Of a stretch of 64,000 nucleotides of DNA, positions 41,312 through 50,625 are shown in pieces. The position numbers and the translations under genes are program-made. This DNA is from Ruminococcus sp. Its GTDB lineage: Bacteria > Bacillota > Clostridia > Oscillospirales > Ruminococcaceae. The notes below the pieces were generated by a model. It was not told where the DNA came from. It saw nothing but the letters and a program-made list of their open reading frames with translations, and ran no database searches. The DNA is taken from the NCBI GenBank assembly GCA_017462565.1, contig JAFTQW010000014.1, positions 1 to 64,000 on the forward strand, written 5' to 3'. Each line of letters opens with the position of its first letter. Within the stretch, counting starts at the first letter, position 1.

Positions 41312-43174
41312 ATGAAAAAACAAAACAAAATATTAATTTGTTCAGTAATGGCAGCTATTGGAGCTATGACAGCCGTTCCTGCTGCGGCTTCTGCTGCTGA
41401 AAACGATAAGACGATGATTTCCGAGTGGTATACAGACGAAAACGGCAGAATTTTTTATTATGATTCCAACGGCGAATATGTTACAGGAACTCAGATAATC
41501 GATGGACAGTACTATCTCTTCTCTGAAAACGGAGTTGAAAAAACAGGCTGGAGAACCGTTAACGGAAATCGCTGCTATTTTGATTCCGAAACAGGAAAGC
41601 CGGTTTACGGCTGGCTGGAATATTGCGGAAGACAATATTATATTGCTCCTGAAGCCGGAAAAGCTGTCGGCAGATTTATCGATGCTGAAGGCGGACTTTA
41701 TCTTGCTGATGTACATGGTTCGGTTTTAAGCGAGAATGGGTTTGTGAATTATGAAGGTGACTGCTACTATATTAATGAAAGCGGTATGGTTCAGACAGAA
41801 CCGACAGAAATAAACGGTGTTACATATAATTTCAGCGACGACGGAGTTGTTGCAACCGGCTGGCTTGAAAACGGTGAGGACAAATATTATGTTTATTCGG
41901 ACGGTTCTCTTGCAAAGGGAATTATTGCTCTGAATGGCATGAATTATGCTTTCGGAGAGGACGGCAAGCTTCTTTACGGCTTACAGACAATTGACGGACA
42001 AACTGTTTATGCCGGAGCGGACGGCTCTCTTGCCACCGGACTTATCGCAATCGGAGATTCGGTTTACTGCTTTGATGAAAACTGTTTTATGGTAACCGGA
42101 CTTCGTGAAATTGCCGACGGTGTTTTCTATTATTTCGGCGAGGACGGTTCCGCTCAGGCGGGATGGCAGAATATCGGCGAAGACAAGTATTATTTCGGCG
42201 ATGGTTTTAAAATGTTTACGGGAATCAAATCAGTTGACGGAAAAATATACTATTTTGGCGAAGACGGAAAAATGCAGACTGGAAGACTTATAGTTGACGG
42301 AAATAAGTATTATTTCGGAGAAGACGGTTCGGCGGCAACAGGTCTTGTAACTATTGACAACGGCAAGTATTACTTCAATGAAGAAGGCGTTATGCAGATC
42401 GGCTGGCAGACTATCGACGGAAATAAATATTATTTCTCGGAAAACGGAAATGCTCTTACAAACTGGCAGATCATCGACGGCAAGAAGTATTATTTTAATG
42501 AGGAATGTATTATGCTGACCGGACGTCAGATAATCAGAACTTTTAAATATTATATTGATGAGAACGGCGTCGTTCAGACCGGATTTATTACTCTTGACGA
42601 CGGAAAATATTATTTCAATGCAGACGGAAAAATGCAGTTCGGCTGGCAGACAATTGACGGCAAGCAGTATTATTTCGATAAAACAAGCGGAAAAATGGCT
42701 ACAAGCGGTCGTGTAGACGGATATAACATCGGTCCGGACGGTGTTGCAGTTCCAATGTCGGATGTTCAGAAAAAAGCGGCTTCGGTTATTGCTTCTGTCG
42801 GAAAAAATCCTGATAATATCTATGATTACGTTGTTGCACACAATATGTATAAACTTATCGAATCGACAAAATCTCTTGCTCAGATTCAATCCATTGGCTG
42901 GAGCTTTTTTGCTAACTATGCTATGAGCAACAGATTTGTTGTATGCTATTATTTTGCAGCGGTTACGGATCTTTACTTCCAGGAAGCCGGTCTCGAATCA
43001 AGAGTTGTTTACGGAACAGGCAGAGGCGACGGCGATCATTACTGGAATCAGGTATATATCAATGGAATATGGACTAATTATGATACCTGCAATCACTATA
43101 AAAATGTAACTGATTCTTACCTTAAAGCAATGAATTATACGTGGAAACAGTATGTTTACCCGAATTTTAACTAA
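41312..43174 (+). CDS. Cell-wall-binding repeat protein with transglutaminase-like domain
   Basis: 620 residues from ATG 41312, chosen because GGAGAAAGG precedes it and a signal peptide starts there (KKQNKILICSV..., cut near ASAAEND). Upstream in-frame codons from 41186 add a non-signal sequence. About 20 glucan/choline-binding-type repeats of roughly 20 residues follow (pattern GKYYF-x-EDG-x-x-x-TGW-x-x-IDG). The C-terminal 130 residues form a transglutaminase-like domain: NRFVVCYYFAAVTDLYFQEA (Cys), GDHYWNQVYINGIW (His) and TNYDTCNHY (Asp). It is probably a surface protease or cross-linking enzyme. Confidence 0.8.
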   Translation: MKKQNKILICSVMAAIGAMTAVPAAASAAENDKTMISEWYTDENGRIFYYDSNGEYVTGTQIIDGQYYLFSENGVEKTGWRTVNGNRCYFDSETGKPVYGWLEYCGRQYYIAPEAGKAVGRFIDAEGGLYLADVHGSVLSENGFVNYEGDCYYINESGMVQTEPTEINGVTYNFSDDGVVATGWLENGEDKYYVYSDGSLAKGIIALNGMNYAFGEDGKLLYGLQTIDGQTVYAGADGSLATGLIAIGDSVYCFDENCFMVTGLREIADGVFYYFGEDGSAQAGWQNIGEDKYYFGDGFKMFTGIKSVDGKIYYFGEDGKMQTGRLIVDGNKYYFGEDGSAATGLVTIDNGKYYFNEEGVMQIGWQTIDGNKYYFSENGNALTNWQIIDGKKYYFNEECIMLTGRQIIRTFKYYIDENGVVQTGFITLDDGKYYFNADGKMQFGWQTIDGKQYYFDKTSGKMATSGRVDGYNIGPDGVAVPMSDVQKKAASVIASVGKNPDNIYDYVVAHNMYKLIESTKSLAQIQSIGWSFFANYAMSNRFVVCYYFAAVTDLYFQEAGLESRVVYGTGRGDGDHYWNQVYINGIWTNYDTCNHYKNVTDSYLKAMNYTWKQYVYPNFN

Positions 43175-43189
43175 TCGGAGGTATTTATT

Positions 43190-43975
43190 ATGAATTTTAA
43201 AATAACTGCTCTGCTTGCGGCTGCTGCATTGTGTGCTGTGACGGCTGTTTCATGCGGAAAAGATGAAACTTCAAGCTCGGATGTCGTACTTGACATAAAT
43301 AACAGTACAACCTCGTCTTCGGAAACTGCAACAACTGCCGAAAAGGATGAAGCAGCAACTACAACTGCTGTTACGACAAAAGACGCAAAGAAAACAACTA
43401 CTACAACGAGCAGTTCAAAAAAGCCGGTAACAACTACTACGGCTGCTGCTAACAATAATAACGACGAGCCTGATGAGAATGATAATCAGGGCGGAGACGA
43501 TCAGTCACATGATGATCCGCAGCAGGATGAACCCCAGAATGATCAGCCTGATCCGGAGCCACAGCAGCCGCAGGAGGGTTCATTCAGCAACAGTGACCTT
43601 AATTTTAACGGAACTGCTCTTCTTGGAAATGCAGACGGACTTATCTCTTCTCTCGGAAATCCGAACGATGTTATTGAAGCTCCCGGATGTCTTTCAAACG
43701 GTGCAGATCAGAAAATATACTATTACAGCGGTATTGAAGTTTCATGCTACGTTATGAACGGCAGCGAAACGGTTTATGATATTACGATCATAGGCGCAGG
43801 TTATTCAACTCCCAAGGGAATTTCCGTTGGCAGTTCACGTTCTGACGTAGAGGCTGTTTACGGAAAGGGCGATGGCGGAAGCGATACTGTTATCTACGGT
43901 TCGGCTGATTTCGGACTTTACATTTTCTATAACGGCGATACGGTTTCAACGATAGACTATTACGCAAGCGTATAA
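43190..43975 (+). CDS. Thr/Pro/Gln-rich lipoprotein
   Basis: 261 residues. The lipoprotein signal ends in AVTAVSCGKDE. A low-complexity linker follows (Thr/Ser-rich to about 85, then Asn/Asp/Gln/Pro-rich to about 130), then a 130-residue globular end (GTALLGNADGLISSLGNPND; GISVGSSRSDVEAVYGKGDG; FYNGDTVSTIDYY) reminiscent of BamE/SmpA-like repeats, tentatively. It begins 15 bp after the cell-wall-binding gene with CGGAGG, so the two are probably co-expressed. The function is unknown. Confidence 0.7.
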   Translation: MNFKITALLAAAALCAVTAVSCGKDETSSSDVVLDINNSTTSSSETATTAEKDEAATTTAVTTKDAKKTTTTTSSSKKPVTTTTAAANNNNDEPDENDNQGGDDQSHDDPQQDEPQNDQPDPEPQQPQEGSFSNSDLNFNGTALLGNADGLISSLGNPNDVIEAPGCLSNGADQKIYYYSGIEVSCYVMNGSETVYDITIIGAGYSTPKGISVGSSRSDVEAVYGKGDGGSDTVIYGSADFGLYIFYNGDTVSTIDYYASV

Positions 43976-43990
43976 AGGGGAGGAACTGTT

Positions 43991-45400
43991 TTGGTATTCA
44001 GCAGTCCTGTTTTCCTGTTTATATTTATGACTTCGGTATATATTCTTTATAGAATTATACCGACCATAACGGCTAAAAATGTTCTCCTGCTGATTTTCAG
44101 CATAGCATTTTATACATACGGCGAGCCGAAAGCCGTTGTTCTTATGATAATTTCGATCATAATGAATTATTTTTTCGGTCTTGCTATGGGAAAGAAAAAC
44201 AAGTTCCGCAAGCCGATTCTTGCTGTTTCAGTAACGGCGAATCTGCTTATGCTGGGAGTTTTCAAGTATGCAGGTTTTGGTGCAGAAATGCTGGACAGAC
44301 TGCCGTTTTTGAGTATGTCTATCCCGAATATAGCGCTTCCGATCGGAATATCTTTCTACACGTTTCAGGCGATGTCCTACGTTATAGACGCATATAAAAA
44401 TCCACGCTATATTCAGCGGAATATTTACAAGGTCGCTCTTTATATAACCTTTTTTCCACAGCTTGTTGCAGGTCCTATCGTTAAATACTACGATTTTGCA
44501 GATCAGATCGACAAGCGTGAGAATGATCCCGAAAAAACTGCTCAGGGCATAAGAAGATTTATTACCGGACTTTCAAAAAAGCTCCTTATCGCAAACACAA
44601 TGGCAATTGCTGCCGATTACGTTTACGGACTCGATTCTGCTGATATCACAATGCCGCTTGCATGGCTCGGAGCAGTTTCTTATCTGTTCCAGATATACTT
44701 CGATTTCAGCGGTTACAGCGATATGGCTATCGGTCTTGGAGCAATGTTCGGCTTCACTTTCAAGGAAAACTTCAATTATCCCTATATTTCACAAAGTATG
44801 CAGGAATTCTGGAGAAGGTGGCATATTTCCGTTTCAACATGGTTCAAAGAGTATCTTTATATTCCTCTCGGCGGCAATCGTAAAGGCAAGGTGAGAACGG
44901 CTTTGAATAAGCTTTTCGTTTTCTTCTGTACCGGCTTATGGCACGGTGCAAGCCTGAATTTTATCGTTTGGGGACTGATAAACGGCGGTTTCCTCATGCT
45001 TGAATCCTACGGCATAATAAATACAAAAAAATTCCCACGTTTTTTCAGGCATTTCTATACAGTTTTTGTAACGGTTATCGCTTTCGTGTTTTTCAGAGCG
45101 GAGACGATCTCGGATGCCTGCCGTTTTATTGGAAAAATGTTCTGTATGAATGCCGGAGGAAGCGAGGGCTTTGCAAGATTCATGCTCCAGCTTAGTCCGA
45201 TGTATATTGTGATGCTGATAATGGCAGTTGTTTTCTCAATGCCTGTCATAAAAGCTTTACAGGCAAGAGCTGAAAGAAACGGAAAGTACGCTTCTGCTAT
45301 GGAAGTATGTTCGTATGCAGTATCGCTGATACTTCTTCTGGTATGCATTATAACACTTTCTTCAGCTTCTTATAACCCGTTTATTTATTTCAGATTTTAG
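43991..45400 (+). CDS. MBOAT-family O-acyltransferase (AlgI/PatA-like)
   Basis: 469 residues from TTG 43991 with AAGGGGAGG ahead. It has about ten membrane segments. The MBOAT signatures are LPIGISFYTFQAMSYVIDAY, YFDFSGYSDMAIGLGAMFG, FWRRWHISVSTWFKEYLYIP and the catalytic His in TGLWHGASLNFIVWGLING. It carries acetyl groups across the membrane for transfer to a surface polysaccharide or peptidoglycan. The DHHW-type partner that completes the transfer is encoded next. Confidence 0.92.
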   Translation: MVFSSPVFLFIFMTSVYILYRIIPTITAKNVLLLIFSIAFYTYGEPKAVVLMIISIIMNYFFGLAMGKKNKFRKPILAVSVTANLLMLGVFKYAGFGAEMLDRLPFLSMSIPNIALPIGISFYTFQAMSYVIDAYKNPRYIQRNIYKVALYITFFPQLVAGPIVKYYDFADQIDKRENDPEKTAQGIRRFITGLSKKLLIANTMAIAADYVYGLDSADITMPLAWLGAVSYLFQIYFDFSGYSDMAIGLGAMFGFTFKENFNYPYISQSMQEFWRRWHISVSTWFKEYLYIPLGGNRKGKVRTALNKLFVFFCTGLWHGASLNFIVWGLINGGFLMLESYGIINTKKFPRFFRHFYTVFVTVIAFVFFRAETISDACRFIGKMFCMNAGGSEGFARFMLQLSPMYIVMLIMAVVFSMPVIKALQARAERNGKYASAMEVCSYAVSLILLLVCIITLSSASYNPFIYFRF

Positions 45401-45410
45401 GAGATGCCTT

Positions 45411-46802
45411 ATGAAGAAAAATTTATTATACAGACTTTATTCGGCAGCTTTTATAGGAATTTGCCTTGTCCCGGCAGCTTTAATGCCAATAGTCAAGGCT
45501 GATTCCGACAAGGAAAAGCGTGAGCTTTCTTCCGCTCCGAAGATAAAAACAGAGGACGGGAAGATCAATTTCAATTTTTTCTCGGATTTTGAAATATACT
45601 TTTCCGAACATTTTGCATTCCGCCAGCAGCTTGTAACTGCGGACGGAAGAATCAAGTCGTCAATTCTGGGTACATCGCCAAATTCCGACGTTATAGTCGG
45701 AAAAAACGGCTGGCTCTATTACGGCGAAACGGTCGATGATTTCCTTAATATAAATACGCTGAGCGACCGTGCAGTGAATAATATAAAAAATAATCTTGAT
45801 ATGATGAACGCTTACTGTCAGCAGAATAATGCGCAGTTTGTGTTTACCGTCGCTCCTAATAAAAATTCAATTTATCCCGAAAATATGCCTTTTAACTATA
45901 TTGAAAGCGACAATCCGGGCAACTATGAAAAGCTTGCGGCGGCTCTTTCAGGAAGCGGCTACTGGTGCGATATGAAAGAAACTCTGCTTAATGCAAGCTC
46001 AAGCATTCCGCTTTATCACAAAACCGATACTCATTGGAATAATCTTGGCGCTTACGCCGGACATTCACGAATTATGGCTATGCTCGGTAAAGAGAGCTGT
46101 TCTGCCGGAAGCCGTTGGTTTACCCGTGACGACCGTCTGGGTGATCTTGCGGCGATGATCTATCCCGCTGAAAAGGCAAAGGATACTCAGGTTTACAATG
46201 ATTATGAATTTACCTACAGCTATCTTGGAAGATTTCGTGCTCTTGACGATATCTCCATAAAAACCGTATGCGAGGGCAAAGACGGAAATCTGCTTATGTA
46301 CCGTGATTCATACGGCGAAGCGATTCTGCCGTATATGGCGGAATGCTTTAGCGAAGCAGAATTTTCAAGAGCTGTTCCATACCGCATGAACGGTATAAAC
46401 GGCGGAGCGGTCGTGCTTGAGATAGTTGAGAGGAATATCGGCAATTTGCAGAAATATGCTCCTGTTATGAATGCTCCGGAAGCGGACATAAGCGTTCTTG
46501 TTCCGGAAGAGATCAGCGGAAAAGAAACTGTTATCCGCACAGAAAAGAGCGGAGTGTTCGTCCATATTTACGGCGAACTTCCGGAAGAGGCTTTCAGTGG
46601 CAGCAATTCGGAAATTTTCGTTTCCGTCGGAGAAAAAACTTATAAAGCTTTTAACTGCTTCGAGGATAAGCTGCTTGAGCGTGAGGGTGAAACGAGCGAC
46701 AGAGGATTTTCCCTTTATATTCAGTCTGAAGATGAGATCTCTTCGGATGATATCATGATAACGATTCTTAATGAGAATGGAAAAGCCTTTTTGATAAAAT
46801 AA
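45411..46802 (+). CDS. DHHW/AlgX-like SGNH-fold acetyl transfer protein
   Basis: 463 residues with an N-terminal signal anchor (YSAAFIGICLVPAALMPIV). GKNGWLYYGETVDDFLN and FVFTVAPNKNSIYPENMPF match AlgJ/AlgX/DHHW proteins, and YHKTDTHWNNLGAYAGH holds the catalytic-type Asp-x-His. The gene follows the MBOAT gene by 10 bp, the normal pairing for O-acetylation of exported polysaccharides. A C-terminal extension (about 365-463) forms an extra beta-rich domain. The substrate is unknown. Confidence 0.87.
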   Translation: MKKNLLYRLYSAAFIGICLVPAALMPIVKADSDKEKRELSSAPKIKTEDGKINFNFFSDFEIYFSEHFAFRQQLVTADGRIKSSILGTSPNSDVIVGKNGWLYYGETVDDFLNINTLSDRAVNNIKNNLDMMNAYCQQNNAQFVFTVAPNKNSIYPENMPFNYIESDNPGNYEKLAAALSGSGYWCDMKETLLNASSSIPLYHKTDTHWNNLGAYAGHSRIMAMLGKESCSAGSRWFTRDDRLGDLAAMIYPAEKAKDTQVYNDYEFTYSYLGRFRALDDISIKTVCEGKDGNLLMYRDSYGEAILPYMAECFSEAEFSRAVPYRMNGINGGAVVLEIVERNIGNLQKYAPVMNAPEADISVLVPEEISGKETVIRTEKSGVFVHIYGELPEEAFSGSNSEIFVSVGEKTYKAFNCFEDKLLEREGETSDRGFSLYIQSEDEISSDDIMITILNENGKAFLIK

Positions 46803-46817
46803 AAGAAAAGAGTAGTG

Positions 46818-47594
46818 ATGACAATGAAAATAAATAAAATATCGGCTGCTTTAATTTCAGCTGCTTTAATGACATCTGTTCCTTTGGGTTCGTCAGTCTA
46901 TGCTGTAGATATGACTCCGGTTTATGAAGACTTTAATTCAAATGACGTAAACGGAAGAGTGATAATCAATCTTCCCGAAACCGTCAAGGCTACAGTAGCG
47001 ATAACCTTTGATTCTCCTGAATGGGAGGGAGAGCCTTATTACACCTGTGAAATTTCCGGAAGCGACAGCTTCTCATTTGATATCGAGGGAAGAAATAATA
47101 CCGATAATGATTACCGTAACTATAAGATAAGCATAGCTCTCAGCGGCGGAGTTTACGATGCTGAGGCAGGAACGGTTACTGATGAATTCACGATCTACGA
47201 TCCGAACGACACTCCTAAAAGTTTTACAACGCTTACATATAATTTCACAATTGACGATAAAGTAACATCAGATACTATCGAGCTTACAGATGAAAATTCT
47301 TTTGGCGGAGTTGACGGGGATTATGCTGTTATAAAGGACTATGCGCTTCATCTGAACGGTTTTCTTAAAGGAGACGTTGACGGCGACGGAGCTGTTACCG
47401 GTATTGACGCAACGCACGCGCTTCGTCAGTATACGCTGATTCTTTCCGGCATGGACGGAGAGCTTAACGAACGTCAGCAAGCTGCCGCAGATATCGACGG
47501 CGACGGAGCTGTATCAGGAACAGACGCAACTCGTATATTAAGATATTATACTCAGATGATATCTTTTGGCAGTGCAAGCTGGGATAATTTATAA
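46818..47594 (+). CDS. Secreted dockerin-containing protein
   Basis: 258 residues from the ATG at 46818 (AAAGAG upstream; another in-frame ATG at 46824). A signal peptide (AALISAALMTSVPLGSSVYA) leads to a beta-rich module of about 155 residues without known name. A type I dockerin closes it: two calcium-binding repeats, GDVDGDGAVTGIDATHALRQ and ADIDGDGAVSGTDATRILRY. It should plug into a scaffoldin cohesin. It is the third gene after the MBOAT/DHHW pair and is separated by only 15 bp, an unusual neighbour for a cellulosomal protein. Confidence 0.85.
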   Translation: MTMKINKISAALISAALMTSVPLGSSVYAVDMTPVYEDFNSNDVNGRVIINLPETVKATVAITFDSPEWEGEPYYTCEISGSDSFSFDIEGRNNTDNDYRNYKISIALSGGVYDAEAGTVTDEFTIYDPNDTPKSFTTLTYNFTIDDKVTSDTIELTDENSFGGVDGDYAVIKDYALHLNGFLKGDVDGDGAVTGIDATHALRQYTLILSGMDGELNERQQAAADIDGDGAVSGTDATRILRYYTQMISFGSASWDNL

Positions 47595-47607
47595 AAGAAT
47601 AATAATT

Positions 47608-47637
47608 AAAGGACGAACTTTTTCAGGTTCGTCCTTT
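47608..47637. terminator. Bidirectional terminator
   Basis: AAAGGACGAAC and GTTCGTCCTTT, a perfect 11-bp stem with an 8-base loop, between convergent genes. Confidence 0.85.
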
Positions 47638-47641
47638 ATCA

Positions 47642-47896
47642 TTACCTTGTTTCTTCATAAGCCTTTCTGACGGCTTTAGCTAACTGATCTGCGCATGATG
47701 TCGGCTTCATTCCACATAAGTTTCCGCTGAGCTTTTCTTCTATCTGTTCAACGGTCATACCGTTAACAAGCTTTGATATAGCTTTAAGGTTTCCGTTGCA
47801 ACCTCCGTAAAATACAACGTTTGTTACAATGTTTCCGTCAATATTGAAATGAATCTCTCTTGAACAGACGTTACTTGTTTTATATACATATTCCAT
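47642..47896 (-). CDS. TSCPD-domain protein (TIGR03905-like)
   Basis: 84 residues, a complete small TSCPD domain: VVFYGGCNGNLKAISKLVNG at the centre and MKPTSCADQLAKAVRKAYEE at the end. The same domain ends some ribonucleotide reductases, where its cysteines may bind metal. The stand-alone form is widespread in Clostridia, and its role is unknown. AAGGAGTAAAAATT lies before the ATG. It converges on the dockerin gene. Confidence 0.85.
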   Translation of the reverse strand: MEYVYKTSNVCSREIHFNIDGNIVTNVVFYGGCNGNLKAISKLVNGMTVEQIEEKLSGNLCGMKPTSCADQLAKAVRKAYEETR

Positions 47897-47979
47897 AATT
47901 TTTACTCCTTGTATTGAATGATAATTATATTGTAACGCATAAAATGTATATTGTCAATAGTCTTGCAAGAAATGACAGT

Positions 47980-48485
47980 GCAGCAGTATTTGCTTTTTAT
48001 GTTAGTTATTAAGGGGACGCCGTCCCCCTTAACAATGCCAACAACTTAATCGGTGACTTCTAACAGGAGCCGCGGTCTCACCTGTTGGTTCGGTCGGTGC
48101 TTCTCGCTTTGCGAGAGGTCTCCACTGGAGACCCGCACCCCTCTGTCACTTCGTGACATCTCCCTACACTGTAGAGAGTCACCGTCCCCGTACCCCTGCC
48201 AAAGGGTTATTCCTCCCAACGGTCGCCCGTCCCCTTTGTCACTTCGTGACATTCTTGCCCAGCCCCTTTATCGGCGTTGCCGACATTTCCCCATACTATG
48301 GGGAATCACCCACACTGTAGGGAATCACCCTTTGGAAACCCGGTATTAATTATTTCTGATACCCATAAAGGGTATCAGAAATGATTATGACAGAATGTCC
48401 ATGCAGAAATAAACCCTTTCAGCAAGGAATCAAGGAAACAAAATTCCCTTTATAACTTACTTAAAAAAGCAAATTCTGCTGCCTT
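47980..48485. mobile_element. MITE-like element, family 2, copy 1
   Basis: About 505 bp with long terminal inverted repeats: CAGCAGTATTTGCTTTTTAT..GTTAGTTAT at the left, and at the right the inverse of CAGCAGAATTTGCTTTTTTA..GTAAGTTAT. The interior is rich in palindromes (AAGGGGACG.CGTCCCC; GTCACTTCGTGAC twice; CTCGCTTTGCGAG; CCATAAAGGGTATC). Compared with copy 2, about 100-120 extra bases lie around 48050-48180. Apparent ORFs inside are chance. It ends about 75 bp before the PBP promoter. Confidence 0.7.
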
Positions 48486-48558
48486 ATAAGAAAATGAAAA
48501 GAAATTGTAAGAGATATATTACAAAGTGAATACAATCTGCAAAATCTGTCGTTTTCGG

Positions 48559-48587
48559 TTGACGAAGCGTGAAAAAAATAGTATAAT
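48559..48587 (+). promoter_or_regulatory. Promoter of the lipoprotein PBP gene
   Basis: TTGACG (48559-48564), 17-bp spacer, TATAAT (48582-48587), 38 bp before the ATG. Confidence 0.8.
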
Positions 48588-48625
48588 GAAAACATAAAGA
48601 CAAAACTCTGAGGGGGTTATAATAT

Positions 48626-50152
48626 ATGAGAAACAAAAGAAAAAGAACAATTTCGATCATGATTTCAGCATTGATCTTAGCCCTTTCAACAGCTTGCAGT
48701 TCAACTGTTGAAAAAGCTGATGATTCTTCTCCTGATATGAATATTAATAAGGAATATTCTGACGCTGAAAATAAAGCGACCGAGTCAAAAACAGAAACGG
48801 AAACTACAGTTACAACAACTTCTGCGACAACTACTACAACGACAACAACTACAACTGCTCCTCCTGTTATAAAAGGAAATTTGTATGATTCTGACGGCGA
48901 TCTTCTTATGTACAGCAGACAGGACGAAACCGGAAAGGAGATACGTTCTTTTTCCGAAAATTATAAGATCTCGTTCGCTAATATTTTAGCTGAGATGTCC
49001 GGCGGATTCGATAAAACCTTTGAGGAAACCCTCAGAAACAATAACCCCGCTCCCGTTAATGGCAACGAAAATATAGGACGTTCAATTCAGCTTACCCTTG
49101 ATGCTGACGTTCAGAATGCGATTTATCAGTATATGCAGAATATGGGAATAGTTGGTTCAGTTGTTGTAATGAGAAACGACGGCTCTATTTTGTCCGAAGT
49201 GTCATATCCGTCGTATGATCCCGATCTCTTCTTTTCAGATCAGAGCTACGCCGACGGTCTTAGCTGGGGAGCTTGCGGAAATAAAGCGTTCCAGAATGCA
49301 ACCCCCGGTTCCTGCTTTAAAATAATGTCTGAGGTCATTGCAGATAAACATGGTATAACTTCACTTTATGACGACGGAACATGGATAGATGACGGAGCAA
49401 CTATCGTTAACTGGGATCACGATACGAATTATTCTTACCCGATAGCAGAACGTTCGCTTTATTCGGCTTTTGTCAATTCAAGTAATATTTTCTTTGCGAA
49501 AGCTTTCGATCAGATAGGAACTCAGGAAGTTTTAAGCGATCTGGGAAATATGTTCAATTTTGGTCCCGGATATGAGATATACTGCGATTTTGGTTCGCTT
49601 GAAAATAACATTGAGGTTTACTGCAACGACGACCTGAGAAGAAGCGCATTCGGACAGTCTTATGTACGAACCTGTCCGATTTATCTGGCGGCTTTGGGAA
49701 GAGAAGCCGTTTTCGGAGATATGGTAAAGCCGTTTGTTATAAAAAATGTTGTTGATACAAACGATTTCTACAGCGTTGTTGAACAGGGAAGCGCTCCGTA
49801 TGAGGTTATTGGCAGTATTCCTTCGGAGTGCCGTCAGAACCTTCTTGACGGTATGTCGGGAGTTGCCTCTAATCTCGGAATTTACGTTCCCGAAGGCTAT
49901 CAGCTCTTCGCAAAAACAGGTACTGCCGAAACGGGTGCAGGAGATTATCTTTACATAACAGGCTGCATAAAAAATTATAACGATAACGGACAAAACGGCT
50001 CTGTTTACTCGGATTACAGCGATTATCGGTCAAACGGAGGTTCTTATATCATCGTTATGCAGATTCAGAATCCTAAAGATTTCAACTTTAGTTTTGCAAG
50101 CGAATCTGCTCATCTCTATAAGGGAATCATTGATATTGTTTTCAGTTATTAA
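48626..50152 (+). CDS. Lipoprotein penicillin-binding protein (transpeptidase)
   Basis: 508 residues. The signal ends in a lipobox, LALSTACSS, instead of the usual membrane helix of class B PBPs. A Thr-rich linker (VTTTSATTTTTTTTTTAPP) follows. The transpeptidase domain holds all three motifs: S-x-x-K in TPGSCFKIM, S-x-N in FVNSSNIFFAKA and K-T-G in LFAKTGTAETG. The N-terminal pedestal of FtsI/PBP2 types is nearly absent (about 100 residues). It should cross-link peptidoglycan or act as a beta-lactam-responsive relative. GAGGGGG precedes the ATG. Confidence 0.85.
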   Translation: MRNKRKRTISIMISALILALSTACSSTVEKADDSSPDMNINKEYSDAENKATESKTETETTVTTTSATTTTTTTTTTAPPVIKGNLYDSDGDLLMYSRQDETGKEIRSFSENYKISFANILAEMSGGFDKTFEETLRNNNPAPVNGNENIGRSIQLTLDADVQNAIYQYMQNMGIVGSVVVMRNDGSILSEVSYPSYDPDLFFSDQSYADGLSWGACGNKAFQNATPGSCFKIMSEVIADKHGITSLYDDGTWIDDGATIVNWDHDTNYSYPIAERSLYSAFVNSSNIFFAKAFDQIGTQEVLSDLGNMFNFGPGYEIYCDFGSLENNIEVYCNDDLRRSAFGQSYVRTCPIYLAALGREAVFGDMVKPFVIKNVVDTNDFYSVVEQGSAPYEVIGSIPSECRQNLLDGMSGVASNLGIYVPEGYQLFAKTGTAETGAGDYLYITGCIKNYNDNGQNGSVYSDYSDYRSNGGSYIIVMQIQNPKDFNFSFASESAHLYKGIIDIVFSY

Positions 50153-50167
50153 TATTTGAAAAAATTT

Positions 50168-50199
50168 TCCCCTACGGATTTTGGTCTGTAGGGGATTTT
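50168..50199 (+). terminator. Terminator of the PBP gene
   Basis: TCCCCTAC and GTAGGGGA form an 8-bp stem with a 12-base loop, followed by TTTTG. Confidence 0.75.
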
Positions 50200-50220
50200 G
50201 TTAATTTGTGATATGAAGCT

Positions 50221-50583
50221 TTATTTTGCTTCTTTGAAAATAGAAGAACTATTTTCCTGTTGTTTGCAAAGTTGGTCTAAAAATTGTTCGAGTTTGCCTT
50301 TATTTCGTTCAGTTAGAGAGGAGAATTTTTCAACAACGCTCAGTTCGTCTGAGGAAAACTCAGGATTGGCACTGCCATGTGGAAAATTGGTGCGTCCGGC
50401 GATATAATCGAGGCTTACATTATAAAAATCGGCAATCAGAACTGCAAAATCCAGTGGAACGGTATGCTTCCCCTGTTCATAATTAGTATATGTGGTTTTA
50501 TGCATATACAATTTTTTGCATAAGGCTTCCTGAGTCAGATCATTATCCTCACGCAAATCCCGGATTCGATGGTAATGTTGCAT
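50221..50583 (-). CDS. XRE-family transcriptional regulator
   Basis: 120 residues. The N-terminal 65 form a Cro/CI helix-turn-helix (LTQEALCKKLYMHKTTYTNY, then EQGKHTVPLDFAVLIADFYN and VSLDYIAGRTN). The C-terminal half is charged and helical, probably for dimerisation or ligand sensing. It is divergent from the zinc-ribbon membrane protein gene, and the 140-bp gap between them is full of inverted repeats (50626-50700). It likely represses both. Confidence 0.88.
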   Translation of the reverse strand: MQHYHRIRDLREDNDLTQEALCKKLYMHKTTYTNYEQGKHTVPLDFAVLIADFYNVSLDYIAGRTNFPHGSANPEFSSDELSVVEKFSSLTERNKGKLEQFLDQLCKQQENSSSIFKEAK

Positions 50584-50625
50584 AACTATCCGATCTCCTA
50601 TTTATAGTATTGTAACAAAATTATA

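Noticed and set aside
41400-42720. Tandem DNA repeat or CRISPR-like array in the cell-wall-binding gene
   Set aside because: The periodicity is protein-level (about 20-residue repeats); DNA units are diverged and no equal-length direct repeats with spacers exist. No CRISPR array was seen anywhere in the window.
48046-48349. ORFs of 68 and 98 codons inside the family 2 repeat
   Set aside because: They consist of palindromic repeat sequence and are absent from the sister copy at 55356-55777.
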